Source: Tellurirhabdus bombi (lineage in GTDB: Bacteria; Bacteroidota; Bacteroidia; Cytophagales; Spirosomataceae). Taken from it: a stretch of 64,000 nt of DNA. Below, in pieces: positions 54,962 through 64,000 of this stretch (positions within the stretch are counted from its first letter, which is position 1; every line of letters starts with the position of its first letter). Below the pieces are notes generated by a model. The model ran no database searches, was not told the DNA's origin, and was given only the letters and a program-made list of their open reading frames with translations. Both the position numbers and the translations under genes were made by a program. Location: positions 732,501-796,500 of the forward strand of contig NZ_CP090557.1 in the NCBI RefSeq assembly GCF_021484805.1, read 5' to 3'.

Positions 54962-55756
54962 CTAACCCATTAACAATGATTCACCGCCATCGATCCACAT
55001 CGGTGTTCCTGTGATGTGGCTGGCCCGGTCAGAGGCCAGGAACAGCACCGTTTCGGCAACCTGCTCACTCGACCCCGGTTTGCCATCCGTTAGCGGAATC
55101 ACGCCTTCTGGAAACTCAACGGGCTCTTGTGCTTCTTCCAGATGCCGTTTTTCGGTGCTATCGTTGATGGCTGTTTCAATAGCTCCGGGGCAAACCACGT
55201 TCACCCGAATCCGGTGTTTAGCCAGCTCCAGAGCGGCCATCTGCGTAAAAGCTACCTGTCCCGCCTTCGTGGTGGAATAAGCCGTAGCACCAGCGTTACT
55301 GAAAATGCGGGTTCCGTTCACCGACGAGGTGATAATGATAGAACCGCCCTGCTTTTTCAGCATTGGTATGGCGTATTTGACTGTTAGAAAAGTACCCCGC
55401 AGGTTGATGTTCATGGTTTTATCCCACTCTTCCGGCTCCAGGTCCTCAATGGGTGCCCAGACGCCGTTGATACCCGCATTGGCAAAAACAATGTCCAAAC
55501 GTCCCCAGGTCTGCTCAACTTTACCGTATACTTCTTTCATCTCGGCAGCGTCTGAAATGTCGGCAAGCAGCAAAAGCGCTTCGCCTCCCGCCTGCTCGAT
55601 TTCGTCCGCTGTTTCCTTGAGTTCTTTTTCTGTCCGGCCCAAGACAGCGAGTTTGGCACCGTGGCGCGCCAACAACAAAGCCGTGGCTTTACCGATTCCT
55701 GAACCGGCTCCGGTGACTAGCGCAACTTTTCCTGTTAATTCCTGATTCTGAGTCAT
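54962..55756 (-). CDS. short-chain dehydrogenase/reductase
   Basis: A 264-residue classical SDR. The NAD(P) motif TGAGSGIGKAT (residues about 16-26) is followed by NAGINGVW, a catalytic Ser in ITSSVNGTR and the YSTTKAG Tyr-Lys pair. The C-terminal GTPMWIDGGESLLMG fits family members that act on sugars or alcohols. It lies 12 bp downstream of an MDR oxidoreductase gene and is probably co-transcribed with it; the two may detoxify or reduce carbonyl compounds. The substrate is not identifiable. Confidence 0.93.
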   Translation of the reverse strand: MTQNQELTGKVALVTGAGSGIGKATALLLARHGAKLAVLGRTEKELKETADEIEQAGGEALLLLADISDAAEMKEVYGKVEQTWGRLDIVFANAGINGVWAPIEDLEPEEWDKTMNINLRGTFLTVKYAIPMLKKQGGSIIITSSVNGTRIFSNAGATAYSTTKAGQVAFTQMAALELAKHRIRVNVVCPGAIETAINDSTEKRHLEEAQEPVEFPEGVIPLTDGKPGSSEQVAETVLFLASDRASHITGTPMWIDGGESLLMG

Positions 55757-55768
55757 TATGGATAGCTA

Positions 55769-56743
55769 TTAGACAGTTTCTTGCGTTGATTTCTGATTGG
55801 TTGGGCTGGTTACTTCTACGACCAGTTTCCCTTTTACTTTACCACTTTCACTGTAGTCGTGCGCTGCCTGAAGACCTTCCAGTGGATAAGTCCGGTCGAT
55901 AACGGACTTCAACTGCCCTTCTGCGGCCAGCTTCAGCAACCAACTCATGTCTTCCTGATTAAACTTCATAATGAAGCTTTCGGACTTCTGCGAGGTAAAC
56001 GTACTGGCGAGATTTTGCAGTATTTGCTTCGGCGATGGCAGCGTACTGACATAAATGCCATCTTCGGTCAGGACATCGCGGCACTCACCGAATGAGCTTT
56101 TTCCAACGGCATCGAAAATGAGCTTGTATTTTTCGACCCCTTTGGTAAAATCGGTCGTTTCGTGGTTGATTACCTGATGGGCGCCCAGACTGCGGACCAG
56201 TTCACTATTGGCCACGCTACAAACCGCCGTCACCTGCCCACCCAGAATCCGCGCTAGCTGGACGGCAAATACACCAACCCCGCCCGAAGCCCCGTTGATC
56301 AATACGCGCTCGTCGGGGCGCAGCTTGCCGTAATCGCGCAATGCATGCAAAGCAGTCAGGCCACCGACCACCATAGTCGCCGCCGTATCGAAATCAACTT
56401 CATCTGGTATCTTGACAAGGTTTTTATCCTGCGCAATGACGTATTCGGCGTATCCACCGCCCGAGGCTCCCAACGAAGCCACAACCCGATCACCGGCTTT
56501 AACGCTGGTGACCATTTCGCCAACTTCTTCAACAACACCCGCGCACTCCAAGCCCAGCACCTTCGGAAAATCGCCGGAAAGAATCAATTTCATCGTCCCT
56601 TCGCGGATTTTGTAATCCATTGGATTAATGCCCGACGCGTGAATGCGAATCAATACATCGTGGCTTTCCGCCTTGGGTTTGGGTAGAGATTCGACGTGTA
56701 GCAGGTTGCTTGCGCCGTACTCATTAATGACAACTGCTTTCAT
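55769..56743 (-). CDS. zinc-independent quinone oxidoreductase-like MDR protein
   Basis: A 324-residue medium-chain dehydrogenase/reductase. The GroES-like N-terminal half (INEYGASNLLHVESLPKPK, GLECAGVVEEVGE) precedes the Rossmann motif VLINGASGGVGVFAVQLAR. The cysteines that bind catalytic zinc in alcohol dehydrogenases are absent, which places it with NADPH:quinone and enone reductases. It is the first gene of a unit with the SDR gene and is divergent from the glycoside hydrolase gene, 82 bp apart. Confidence 0.92.
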   Translation of the reverse strand: MKAVVINEYGASNLLHVESLPKPKAESHDVLIRIHASGINPMDYKIREGTMKLILSGDFPKVLGLECAGVVEEVGEMVTSVKAGDRVVASLGASGGGYAEYVIAQDKNLVKIPDEVDFDTAATMVVGGLTALHALRDYGKLRPDERVLINGASGGVGVFAVQLARILGGQVTAVCSVANSELVRSLGAHQVINHETTDFTKGVEKYKLIFDAVGKSSFGECRDVLTEDGIYVSTLPSPKQILQNLASTFTSQKSESFIMKFNQEDMSWLLKLAAEGQLKSVIDRTYPLEGLQAAHDYSESGKVKGKLVVEVTSPTNQKSTQETV

Positions 56744-56825
56744 AAGTTGAGTTTTCTAGGAATGTGTTTTAAGAAATAACTAATTTTCGGGCCGAATGTC
56801 TTCCTTAATACGTATCTTAATCTCT

Positions 56826-57704
56826 ATGAGAAATACATTATCGCTTGCATTGCCTTTCCTTTCACTGCTCATTCTTGGTGCTTCTACTTTTCCGGACTCC
56901 ATCGCTTTTCGCCCGGAAGGCCCGTCTGAAAAAGCCAAACCGGCAGCTGACTGGAAATTAGTTTGGGGAGATGAATTTGAAAAAGACGGCAAACCAGATC
57001 CCAAAAACTGGGCCTTTGAAAATGGTTTTGTCCGTAACAATGAACTTCAATGGTATCAGCCGGACAATGCCTATTGTGAAAAAGGATTGCTGGTTATCGA
57101 AGGCCGGAAAGAACGAAAACCAAACCCGAATTACCTGGCTAACAGCCCAAGCTGGCGAAGCAGTCGGCAGTATATTGACTACACGGCCGCTAGCCTTAAA
57201 ACCGAAGGCCTGCATAGCTGGAAATATGGTCGCTTTGAAATGCGGGCGCGGATTGATGCCAGCCCCGGCTTATGGCCCGCCTTCTGGACGCTTGGCGTAG
57301 CCGGAGAATGGCCCTCCAATGGCGAAATCGACATTATGGAATATTACCGCGATATGATCCTGGCAAACGTGGCCTGGGGCACCGAAAAGCGCTTTAAGGC
57401 CGAATGGCGCACAACCAAGACACCCCTGGCAAAGTTCAACGACCCGAACTGGGCCAAAAATTTCCACGTCTGGCGGATGGACTGGGACGAAAACGCGATT
57501 CAGCTTTTTGTCGATGATCAACTGCTTAATAAGGTTGATTTGAAAGAGACCATCAACCGCGACGGATCGAATACAAATCCCTTCCACCAACCGCATTACC
57601 TGCTCGTTAATCTGGCCATTGGCGGCGACAACGGCGGTGAGCCAACCGGTACGAAGTTTCCCACCCGCTACGAAATCGATTACGTGCGCGTGTACCAGCA
57701 GTAA
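56826..57704 (+). CDS. glycoside hydrolase family 16, exported
   Basis: A 292-residue secreted beta-glucanase-like enzyme. The start at 56826 (MRNTLSLALPF) gives a clean signal peptide; the frame opens ten codons earlier. The GH16 catalytic motif EIDIMEY is intact (NGEIDIMEYYRD), with nucleophile and acid/base Glu residues in the ExDxxE pattern. Other family blocks are WKLVWGDEFEKDGKPDPKNW, GRFEMRARIDASPGLWPAFWTLG and FHVWRMDWDENAIQLFVDD. The laminarin-type branch is most likely. It ends seven bases before the convergent SNF2 gene. Confidence 0.94.
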   Translation: MRNTLSLALPFLSLLILGASTFPDSIAFRPEGPSEKAKPAADWKLVWGDEFEKDGKPDPKNWAFENGFVRNNELQWYQPDNAYCEKGLLVIEGRKERKPNPNYLANSPSWRSSRQYIDYTAASLKTEGLHSWKYGRFEMRARIDASPGLWPAFWTLGVAGEWPSNGEIDIMEYYRDMILANVAWGTEKRFKAEWRTTKTPLAKFNDPNWAKNFHVWRMDWDENAIQLFVDDQLLNKVDLKETINRDGSNTNPFHQPHYLLVNLAIGGDNGGEPTGTKFPTRYEIDYVRVYQQ

Positions 57705-57710
57705 GATCGC

Positions 57711-60700
57711 TTACTCCAGCAACACCATAATATCTTCCTTCGTCAGCGACTTGACAAAATTCTCCTCCGTGGTAATCAGGTCGCTGGCGAGTTTCCGTTT
57801 GGATCGCTGTAGGTCCAGAATTTTCTCTTCGACCGTATTTCGGGTAATAAATTTGTAGGTAAAAACGGTTTTTTGCTGCCCGATTCGGTGCGCCCGGTCC
57901 ACGGCTTGTGCTTCAATCGCCGGATTCCACCACGGATCTAAAATAAACACGTAATCGGCAGCAGTTAGGTTATGGCCCAGCCCACCGGCTTTCAGCGAAA
58001 TAAGGAATAACTTGACTGAATCATTGGTCTGGAACAAATCCACCTGCCCCCGGCGATCCTGCGTGGACCCATCCAGATAGGCGTATTTTATCTCTTTTTC
58101 TTTCAGGTATTGCTGGACAACGTTCAAGTGCTTAATGAACTGACTGAAAACCAATATCTTGTGATTATCGGCCATCGCTCCTTCCAGACGCATCACCACA
58201 TCCTCCATTTTTCCCGAATCGCCTTCGTAGTTTTCATCGATCAGGCGCGGGTGGTTGGCAATCTGACGTAGCTTGGTCAAACCCTGCAACACCACCATCT
58301 GCGATTTGGCCATGCCGTCTTCTTCGATGCGTTCCAGAATCAGGTTCCGGTAGTAGGATTTTGCTTCTTCGTACTGCTTTTCCTGCTCTGGCGTCATGTC
58401 GCTGTAATGCGTATTCTCCACTTTTTCGGGCAAATCGAGGGCTACCTGCGATTTGTGGCGACGCAGCAAAAACGGTTTGATGATTCCGTAAAGGCGCTGG
58501 GTTTTCTGCTCGTCGTTCTTTTTCTCAATCGGAATCTGAAACTCGTTGCGGAAAAACGTCTGGCTGCCCAACAACCCCGGATTGATAAACGTCATTTGCG
58601 ACCATAAATCCATCGTGCTGTTTTCCAGCGGAGTCCCGGTCAGGATTAACCGGTGTGCCGCATCCAGCAACATCACTGCCCGCGTGATGTGCGACGAAGG
58701 ATTCTTAATCGCCTGTGATTCATCCAGAATGGTGTAATTGAAGCGGTATTTTTTTAGCAGTTCTATGTCGATTCGAACAATGCCGTAAGACGTTAAAATA
58801 AGGTCATATCCGTCGAATTGGGCCGTGTTTTTGTCCCGGTAGGTTCCTGTATACACCAAAATCCGCAGATCAGGCGTAAACCGGCGGGCTTCCAACTCCC
58901 AGTTGTAGAGCAATGACGTTGGCATAATCAGCAACGAAGGGCGGGCCGCATCGCTCGAATCGGCCTCCTGATTTTGTGCTATTTCATCGCGGAGTTGCGG
59001 AAGCTCTTTCTGCGATTGAAGCAAAGCCAGGGTCATCACGGTTTTTCCCAAACCCATGTCATCGGCCAGGCAGCCTCCGAAGCGGTATTGATTCAGGAAC
59101 TGCATCCAGTCGTAACCCGCCTTCTGGTAAGGCCGCAGCTTGCCCAGAAATCCACCCGGCAGTGGATATGAACCTACCTCTTCAAACGTACGCAGACGTT
59201 CCAGCTTCCGACTGATGATGGCCGAAGCCAGGCTTTCCTGCTGCAATTCCTGCACCAGGGCAATGTGGTGCTTCCGAAGCATGAGCTGGTCGGAGCCGTG
59301 TTCGTGTTCGGCAAAGGCAAATAACTCGGAATATTTGGTAAACCACGTTTCGGGAATAACGGCGATTTCGCCATTTGGTAGCGGAAACTCCCGCTTTTTA
59401 TTTAGAATCAGCGAACGAAGCTTGATAAACGGAATCTCAAACTCGCCAAACTGCACCTTGGCGTAAATATCAAACCAATCGCGGCCTTCATTTTCGTTGA
59501 TCGACACCACAATGGACGAATAACCCAGAAAATACCGTTTTGTATCGTCGGCATGTTGCTGAACCTGAAAGCCCGTATCGTTTAATGGGCGGTGATTTTC
59601 CTGTAGCCATTCAAACGTCCAGGCTTTTCCCAACACAATTCGTCCGTTTTTCAGATCAAGTCCGTGTTCGCGCAGCCAACCAATGTACGCCCTTTCTACG
59701 CGCAGATCGCGGCGAATTTTATGGAAAATATAATCCCCGTTTTGCTTTTCGATGCTGACGTTGGAATTATTGGCGAAGCTGTCGAACGGAAACGTGAATT
59801 GACCATATTGAAACGATAGTCCCAGTACAATCTGTCCATCCACTTCCGCAGTCACCGTTTCTTCGGCTTTCCCGCCTCCATTCTGGGCAAACAGGGGAAC
59901 AGCAACCCGCTGGGCCACGCCCTGCTCCGACATGGTAATTACGGGCGTTGGCACCACCGCATCCGACCGGATTTCGAAACCCTTGGCATATACGTCGTAG
60001 GCAGCAATCAGGGGCGCGACGAAGCGGTGGTAGTACTGATCTTCAATATTTTTGGGAATAACGATGTTTCGCTTGCTGAGAAATGGCCGCAGCTTTTTGC
60101 CTTCCACCGATTTATCAAAGTGATACAGCTTCCCGTCCAGCATCATCCAGGCGGGATCATCGCAAATGAGTAAAGCGCCTTTAAACTGAAAGTCAACCGT
60201 TTGGTAGTTGTACTTGATAATGGGGAAATATTCTGTGGCCTGCTCGTTGCGCACAAAATGGAAATAGACTTTTGCTTTTTCGGGCATCCAGGTGAGCGGC
60301 ATCCAGGCCGGGTTCCCATCGTTACCCATCACAAAAATCCGACGGTTTTCCAGACGCGGCAGAATGTTAGCCCGGCGGCGCTCGAGGTATTCACAGATCA
60401 TTTCCTGGAGGTGTTTATCGCCTTTGTGGGGGTCGTATACCTTCAGGAAAAAATCAACCGTAGAGAGCTTCTTGGCGTTAAATTTCTTGAGAATGACGTC
60501 CTGCTGGATCTCGTCGATCATTCGAACGAGTTCAAAATCAATTTCATCCAGTCCTGAACTAAACTCATTAACATTTTTAGAGGAAAGTGTCTGGTTCTGC
60601 AAAGTAAGTTCACCCTTGGCGTTCAATTGAACGACAAAGGCTTCGAATAAATAGCCCAGAAACTCGTGTTCCATCAACGAATAGACAATCTGGAACGGCT

Positions 60701-60719
60701 CCGCAGGAGATACCTTCAT
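57711..60719 (-). CDS. SNF2/Rad54 family ATPase (RapA-like helicase)
   Basis: A 1002-residue SWI2/SNF2 ATPase that translocates on double-stranded DNA. The N-terminal 500 residues hold a bacterial SNF2 accessory region. The ATPase starts near residue 545, with Walker A DDMGLGKTVMTLALL, a DESQ box (ILDESQAIKNPSS), LILTGTPLENSTMDLWSQ and a C-terminal motif VI QAVDRAHRIGQQKTVFTYK. It is likely to remodel protein-DNA complexes; a defence role is possible for some relatives but nothing nearby supports it. It is monocistronic and convergent with the GH16 gene. Confidence 0.92.
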   Translation of the reverse strand: MKVSPAEPFQIVYSLMEHEFLGYLFEAFVVQLNAKGELTLQNQTLSSKNVNEFSSGLDEIDFELVRMIDEIQQDVILKKFNAKKLSTVDFFLKVYDPHKGDKHLQEMICEYLERRRANILPRLENRRIFVMGNDGNPAWMPLTWMPEKAKVYFHFVRNEQATEYFPIIKYNYQTVDFQFKGALLICDDPAWMMLDGKLYHFDKSVEGKKLRPFLSKRNIVIPKNIEDQYYHRFVAPLIAAYDVYAKGFEIRSDAVVPTPVITMSEQGVAQRVAVPLFAQNGGGKAEETVTAEVDGQIVLGLSFQYGQFTFPFDSFANNSNVSIEKQNGDYIFHKIRRDLRVERAYIGWLREHGLDLKNGRIVLGKAWTFEWLQENHRPLNDTGFQVQQHADDTKRYFLGYSSIVVSINENEGRDWFDIYAKVQFGEFEIPFIKLRSLILNKKREFPLPNGEIAVIPETWFTKYSELFAFAEHEHGSDQLMLRKHHIALVQELQQESLASAIISRKLERLRTFEEVGSYPLPGGFLGKLRPYQKAGYDWMQFLNQYRFGGCLADDMGLGKTVMTLALLQSQKELPQLRDEIAQNQEADSSDAARPSLLIMPTSLLYNWELEARRFTPDLRILVYTGTYRDKNTAQFDGYDLILTSYGIVRIDIELLKKYRFNYTILDESQAIKNPSSHITRAVMLLDAAHRLILTGTPLENSTMDLWSQMTFINPGLLGSQTFFRNEFQIPIEKKNDEQKTQRLYGIIKPFLLRRHKSQVALDLPEKVENTHYSDMTPEQEKQYEEAKSYYRNLILERIEEDGMAKSQMVVLQGLTKLRQIANHPRLIDENYEGDSGKMEDVVMRLEGAMADNHKILVFSQFIKHLNVVQQYLKEKEIKYAYLDGSTQDRRGQVDLFQTNDSVKLFLISLKAGGLGHNLTAADYVFILDPWWNPAIEAQAVDRAHRIGQQKTVFTYKFITRNTVEEKILDLQRSKRKLASDLITTEENFVKSLTKEDIMVLLE

Positions 60720-60940
60720 ACAAGACGCAATCAGCCGGTTAACAATAATGATTATGAGTCCACAGTAAATAATGGACTGATAATGAATAGCTTACCAACA
60801 AGATTCCAGTCTATCTATGGAGTCTTCAATTGATTCAAAAAGAAAGGGAAAAGGAACCTTGTTGTCGTATTACAATGAGCAACGAGGTCAAATATACAAA
60901 AGGCAGCAAAGAAGGCAAGAAAAAAATGAAGGAACATTGG

Positions 60941-60983
60941 TTTCGGCTATCCCAACGCTAAAATCAGGCCAGGATAGCCGAAA
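60941..60983 (-). terminator. intrinsic terminator of dnaN
   Basis: A 12-bp stem TTTCGGCTATCC/GGATAGCCGAAA (60941-60952 with 60972-60983) and a 19-nt loop, just past the dnaN stop. The adjoining sequence between it and the SNF2 gene (60720-60940) holds no supported gene. Confidence 0.7.
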
Positions 60984-60988
60984 AACAA

Positions 60989-62125
60989 TCAGGCGTATGT
61001 GTTGAGCATCACGGGCATAACCAGCATCAGGATATCTTCGTTTTCTTCTTTATCCGCCGGAATAATCAGGCCAGCCCGGTTAGGAACCGACAGTTCGAAG
61101 GAAAGCATTTTAGCGCTGAGGTTGCTGAGCATTTCGGCCAGGAACTTGGCGTTAAAGCCGATTTCCATGTCGTTGCCCTCGTAATCGCACATTAGTTTTT
61201 CGTTCGCTTCGTTGCTGTAATCCAGGTCTTCCGCAGAAATGGTCAGCTGGTTGGCTTTGAGTGCCAGCCGGATTTGGTGCGTCGTCCGATTGGCATAAAT
61301 CATGATCCGTTTCAGCGAGCTGAGCAGGTCTGTGCGGCCAATGGTCAGTACGTTGGGGTTATTCGTTGGAATGGCATTTTCGTAATCCGGGAAACGCTCA
61401 TCGATCAGGCGGCAGATCATTTGCGTGTTCCCAAACGTAAACGACGCGTTCGACTGGCTGAATTCTGCCCGCACAGGCACTCCTTCCGGCAAAGACGATT
61501 TGAGAAGCAGCAGCGCTTTCCGTGGGATAATCATGGTCGAGCCAATGGACGAATTGATGTCCGTGCGTCGGTAGCGAATGAGCCGGTGGCCGTCGGTGGC
61601 TACGAATGTCGCGCTATCTGGCGCCAGTTGCAGGCAAACGCCCGTCATGTTGGGCCGCAGATCATCGGTGCTGGTTGCGAAAACCGTGTTGTTAATGGCA
61701 CTTTGCAGAGCGTCCGACGACAGCTCAACCGATAAACTCCGGTTCACCGTCGGAATTTTCGGAAAATCGATGGGGTTTTCGCCCGAGAGTTTATAGCGTC
61801 CGTTATCGGTTAGAATTTCAGTGCCAAACGTTTCGGTATCGATATTGAAAGTGATGGGTTGTTCGGGCAAACCGCGTAGGGTATCCAGCAGCAGTTTCGC
61901 CGGAATGGCAATGCCGCCGTTGTCGGAAGACTCAACGGCAATTTTAGTAATCATGGTCGTTTGCAGGTCCGACGCGGTTACGATCAGGCTCGATCCGCCC
62001 TCGCTGTCTTCTTCCAAACGAAAGAGAAAATTCTCTAAAATAGGCACAATAGGGTTCGTTGCCACTACTCCGTTGATGGCTGAAAGCTGCTTGAGTAGTA
62101 CGGATGAGGAAACGATAAATTTCAT
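60989..62125 (-). CDS. dnaN: DNA polymerase III beta sliding clamp
   Basis: A 378-residue ring subunit that tethers the replicative polymerase to DNA. The N-terminus (MKFIVSSSVLLKQLSAINGVVATNPIVPILENFLF) and the inner-surface segment ATDGHRLIRYRRTD are diagnostic. The C-terminal segment ends NRAGLIIPADKEENEDILMLVMPVML, the usual clamp end. Length is normal for Bacteroidota. dnaN is not beside dnaA here. It follows gldG on the same strand, 90 bp apart; to the annotator's recollection that pairing also occurs in other gliding Bacteroidota. Confidence 0.97.
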   Translation of the reverse strand: MKFIVSSSVLLKQLSAINGVVATNPIVPILENFLFRLEEDSEGGSSLIVTASDLQTTMITKIAVESSDNGGIAIPAKLLLDTLRGLPEQPITFNIDTETFGTEILTDNGRYKLSGENPIDFPKIPTVNRSLSVELSSDALQSAINNTVFATSTDDLRPNMTGVCLQLAPDSATFVATDGHRLIRYRRTDINSSIGSTMIIPRKALLLLKSSLPEGVPVRAEFSQSNASFTFGNTQMICRLIDERFPDYENAIPTNNPNVLTIGRTDLLSSLKRIMIYANRTTHQIRLALKANQLTISAEDLDYSNEANEKLMCDYEGNDMEIGFNAKFLAEMLSNLSAKMLSFELSVPNRAGLIIPADKEENEDILMLVMPVMLNTYA

Positions 62126-62215
62126 ATTACAGACTAATTATGTCGTGGTTTTATATAAAACAAATGTAGCAAAAAATTGCACGACTGCCTTGCCCAAAAC
62201 GGTGAATTAATTGCC

Positions 62216-63880
62216 TCAACGACTATATTTGCGCCGCCTTGCCACCTGCCATACCAGACCCACCAAACCGACCAGTGCAAGCGGTCCCAGCAGGTTGACT
62301 AACTGCCACTGCGTCCGTTCTTCTTTCAGCCTTAATTTGTCTAATGGACGAAGCGTAATCTGCTTCGTGCGGGCGGTTATAACCCCATTGTCATCCAGCA
62401 GATAATCAACGGCATTGACCACAAAATCCTTATTGGCGAACGTATTCCGCGAGAAACGATCATACCCCAGGGGATAGGGCGTATTGGTGCGGTAGTTTAC
62501 GTCATTCACCAGCAAATCGCCATCCGAGCAAATCACCACTTTGCTGGACTGATTCCGGGCTTTAAAGCTGGCCGCACGCGGGTCACCCGGCAAAATGCGG
62601 TTGGTATACAGCGACTGAAAACGACCTTCCAGCAAGTAACTGATGGCGTGCACTCCACTGTTATACGTACGTGGATCGGGTTGCTGCCGCGCTTCGTTGT
62701 AATGCACTAAAACCGGCGCATTTAATAGCCTGGTATACTGCGATGTTAACAGCAGCGGTGTTTTTGTAATGCCTTCCGCCTGCACGGTATCCAGCGTACT
62801 GGTGAACCGGGTATAAACCGCATCCAGATTCTGAACGATTGGGTTACGGCTCCCATCGCCAAAATTATTAATCAGCGGAAAAAAGCGCCACGGCAGTAGC
62901 TGAACATTCGGTTTGTCGCCCAGATTGCCGACGTTCAAGGGAATGCGGGCCGAACTCAGGTCTTTTACAATGTTTCGGTTTAGGCGGATGCCCCAGCGGA
63001 AGAACAAATCGTCCAGGTTCAAAGACAGCGGTTGCGCGTAGGTCCCGTCCATCCCGACACTGTCAATCTTCAGGCCATCGACAAAAAACAAGGCCTTGCC
63101 TCCATTCACCACAAACTGGTCAATTTTGTATTTATCCGCTTCCGCAAAAGGTCGGTCTGGTTTAGGGACCAAGAGTCCATCTAGTCCCACCAGGTCTCGG
63201 GAAGCCTGTAAATCAATTAGTTTTATGTCGTAATATTCCTGTAAAGTGGCTAGTAAATCCGACAGGCGAAGCGGCTCAATATCAGTGTAGCTCACGGTGA
63301 CACCCAGCAGCTTCTTACTCTGGATGGTCAGGCGACGAATGGCCGAAGCCAGTTGGTATTCAACGCCTTCAATAGATTGATTGAGTTGCTCTTCCGGTGA
63401 ATTGGCCCGATTGCCCCGCAGCAATAAAATGGGGACTTCACGGTTTTTGTATTTCAGAATGGCTCCCGGAAAAATCAATTGTTCGGTCCGCTGGCCGCCT
63501 TCACTGGCTTGCAAGTTGGTTGGTATAAGGCCTTTATCGATGAGGCTTTTTTGTAGCTCAACACTAGTCTTGTTATTGACTCCCTCCATCGGATTAATGA
63601 ACCGGTACGTTAACCGGCTACCCGCCTGGGCGCTGAACTCATCCAGCGTTTCCCGAATACTGGTTTCTAATCGTTTAAAGCCCGGTGGCAAATCACCCGT
63701 CAGGTACACGTTGATGTGCACATCATCGTCCAACCCTGTCAAAAGGTTTTTTGTGGCGTCAGAAAGCGTATAGCGACCCTCCTGCGTCAGATCAAGACGA
63801 AAAAAAAGAAAGGACGACAACAGATTGACCGCTGCAAGAACGGCCAGTACAAAAGCAAAGCGAGTCAGGTTTTTCTTCAT
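62216..63880 (-). CDS. gldG: gliding motility ABC transporter substrate-binding protein GldG
   Basis: A 554-residue membrane protein of the GldA-GldF-GldG ABC system required for gliding. An N-terminal helix (FAVLAVLAAVNLLSSFLFFRLDL) is followed by the family start RYTLSDATKNLLTGLDDDVHINVYLTGDLPPGF. A C-terminal helix near LLGPLALVGLVGLVWQVARRRKY anchors the other end. The central part shows the ABC_transp_aux-type domain (GVTVSYTDIEPLRLSDLLATLQEYYDIKLIDLQAS). gldF does not lie in the 120 bp upstream that is visible. dnaN follows on the same strand. Confidence 0.92.
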   Translation of the reverse strand: MKKNLTRFAFVLAVLAAVNLLSSFLFFRLDLTQEGRYTLSDATKNLLTGLDDDVHINVYLTGDLPPGFKRLETSIRETLDEFSAQAGSRLTYRFINPMEGVNNKTSVELQKSLIDKGLIPTNLQASEGGQRTEQLIFPGAILKYKNREVPILLLRGNRANSPEEQLNQSIEGVEYQLASAIRRLTIQSKKLLGVTVSYTDIEPLRLSDLLATLQEYYDIKLIDLQASRDLVGLDGLLVPKPDRPFAEADKYKIDQFVVNGGKALFFVDGLKIDSVGMDGTYAQPLSLNLDDLFFRWGIRLNRNIVKDLSSARIPLNVGNLGDKPNVQLLPWRFFPLINNFGDGSRNPIVQNLDAVYTRFTSTLDTVQAEGITKTPLLLTSQYTRLLNAPVLVHYNEARQQPDPRTYNSGVHAISYLLEGRFQSLYTNRILPGDPRAASFKARNQSSKVVICSDGDLLVNDVNYRTNTPYPLGYDRFSRNTFANKDFVVNAVDYLLDDNGVITARTKQITLRPLDKLRLKEERTQWQLVNLLGPLALVGLVGLVWQVARRRKYSR

Positions 63881-63955
63881 GCGAGCTAATAACGTTCAAA
63901 ACGGCTAGCTCGTACGAAGGTAGCGAAAAAGCAATCTAAATGGATAGATTAACTG

Positions 63956-64000
63956 CTAGTAGACCTTTTTCAAATCCGACATCCGAGCTGGCTCTACGCC
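63956..64000 (-). CDS. C-terminal end of an unidentified gene
   Basis: Fourteen codons and a stop (63958-63956) on the minus strand, reading GVEPARMSDLKKVY, continue past the right edge. The stop lies 75 bp before the gldG start codon. The tail is hydrophilic and does not look like the membrane end of GldF. The fragment is too short for a family call. Confidence 0.4.
   Translation of the reverse strand, partial: GVEPARMSDLKKVY

Noticed and set aside
60817-61005. 62-residue plus-strand ORF between the SNF2 gene and dnaN
   Set aside because: It runs through the dnaN terminator and into dnaN antisense, is Lys/Gln/Arg-rich, and has no recognisable feature.
1-64000. Prophage or transposon insertion
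   Set aside because: No transposase, integrase or phage structural genes were seen; the intron is the only evident mobile element.

Overview
The window reads as chromosomal DNA of a Bacteroidota bacterium, most likely a cytophagalean of the Spirosoma/Larkinella kind. This is inferred from a gliding gene (gldG), a type IX secretion sorting domain, SusC/RagA-type signatures, a PorT-like barrel protein and a WYL regulator beside a type I-B CRISPR locus. No genome comparison was possible.

Layout. 1-6.5 kb: an envelope group with a cut-off von Willebrand protein, a divergent ECF sigma factor with an unusual membrane-bound anti-sigma-like fusion, a barrel protein, an M28 peptidase and a thioredoxin-like protein. 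6.7-13.5 kb: M16 peptidase, fatty acid desaturase, cold-shock protein, coiled-coil membrane protein and a formamidopyrimidine-DNA glycosylase. 13.5-27.6 kb: a complete type I-B CRISPR-Cas locus with 50 intact repeats, 49 spacers and one decayed distal repeat. Its order is cas6-cas8-cas7-cas5-cas3-cas4-cas1-cas2-leader-array, all on the minus strand, with a divergent WYL regulator beyond cas6. 28.5-29.6 kb: tRNA-Gly(GCC) and a tRNA-Leu(UAA) split by a 731-nt group I intron that carries an HNH homing endonuclease gene. 29.7-33.2 kb: UbiA prenyltransferase, type III polyketide synthase and a TerC family membrane protein. 33.2-43 kb: a large UPF1-like helicase, a type IX secreted protein and uvrA. 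43-57.7 kb: mostly catabolic, redox and transport genes. 57.7-64 kb: a SNF2 ATPase, dnaN, gldG and the last codons of an unidentified gene.

How the parts work together. The cas genes form one colinear unit: Cas6 processes the crRNA, Cas8-Cas7-Cas5 form the surveillance complex, Cas3 degrades the target, and Cas4-Cas1-Cas2 acquire spacers. The array is read on the minus strand. The reverse-complemented repeat ends in ATTGAAAT, the usual I-B crRNA handle, and the degenerate repeats lie at the end far from cas2. The two most unusual signals are the intron in tRNA-Leu and a set of sequence structures around cas1-cas2 and the leader: an inverted octamer array, a repeated TCGATCGACGA-type motif, and a terminator-like hairpin just before the first repeat.

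Except for the CRISPR array there is no gene-free stretch longer than 300 bases. The genes are closely packed, with many convergent pairs separated by strong bidirectional terminators.
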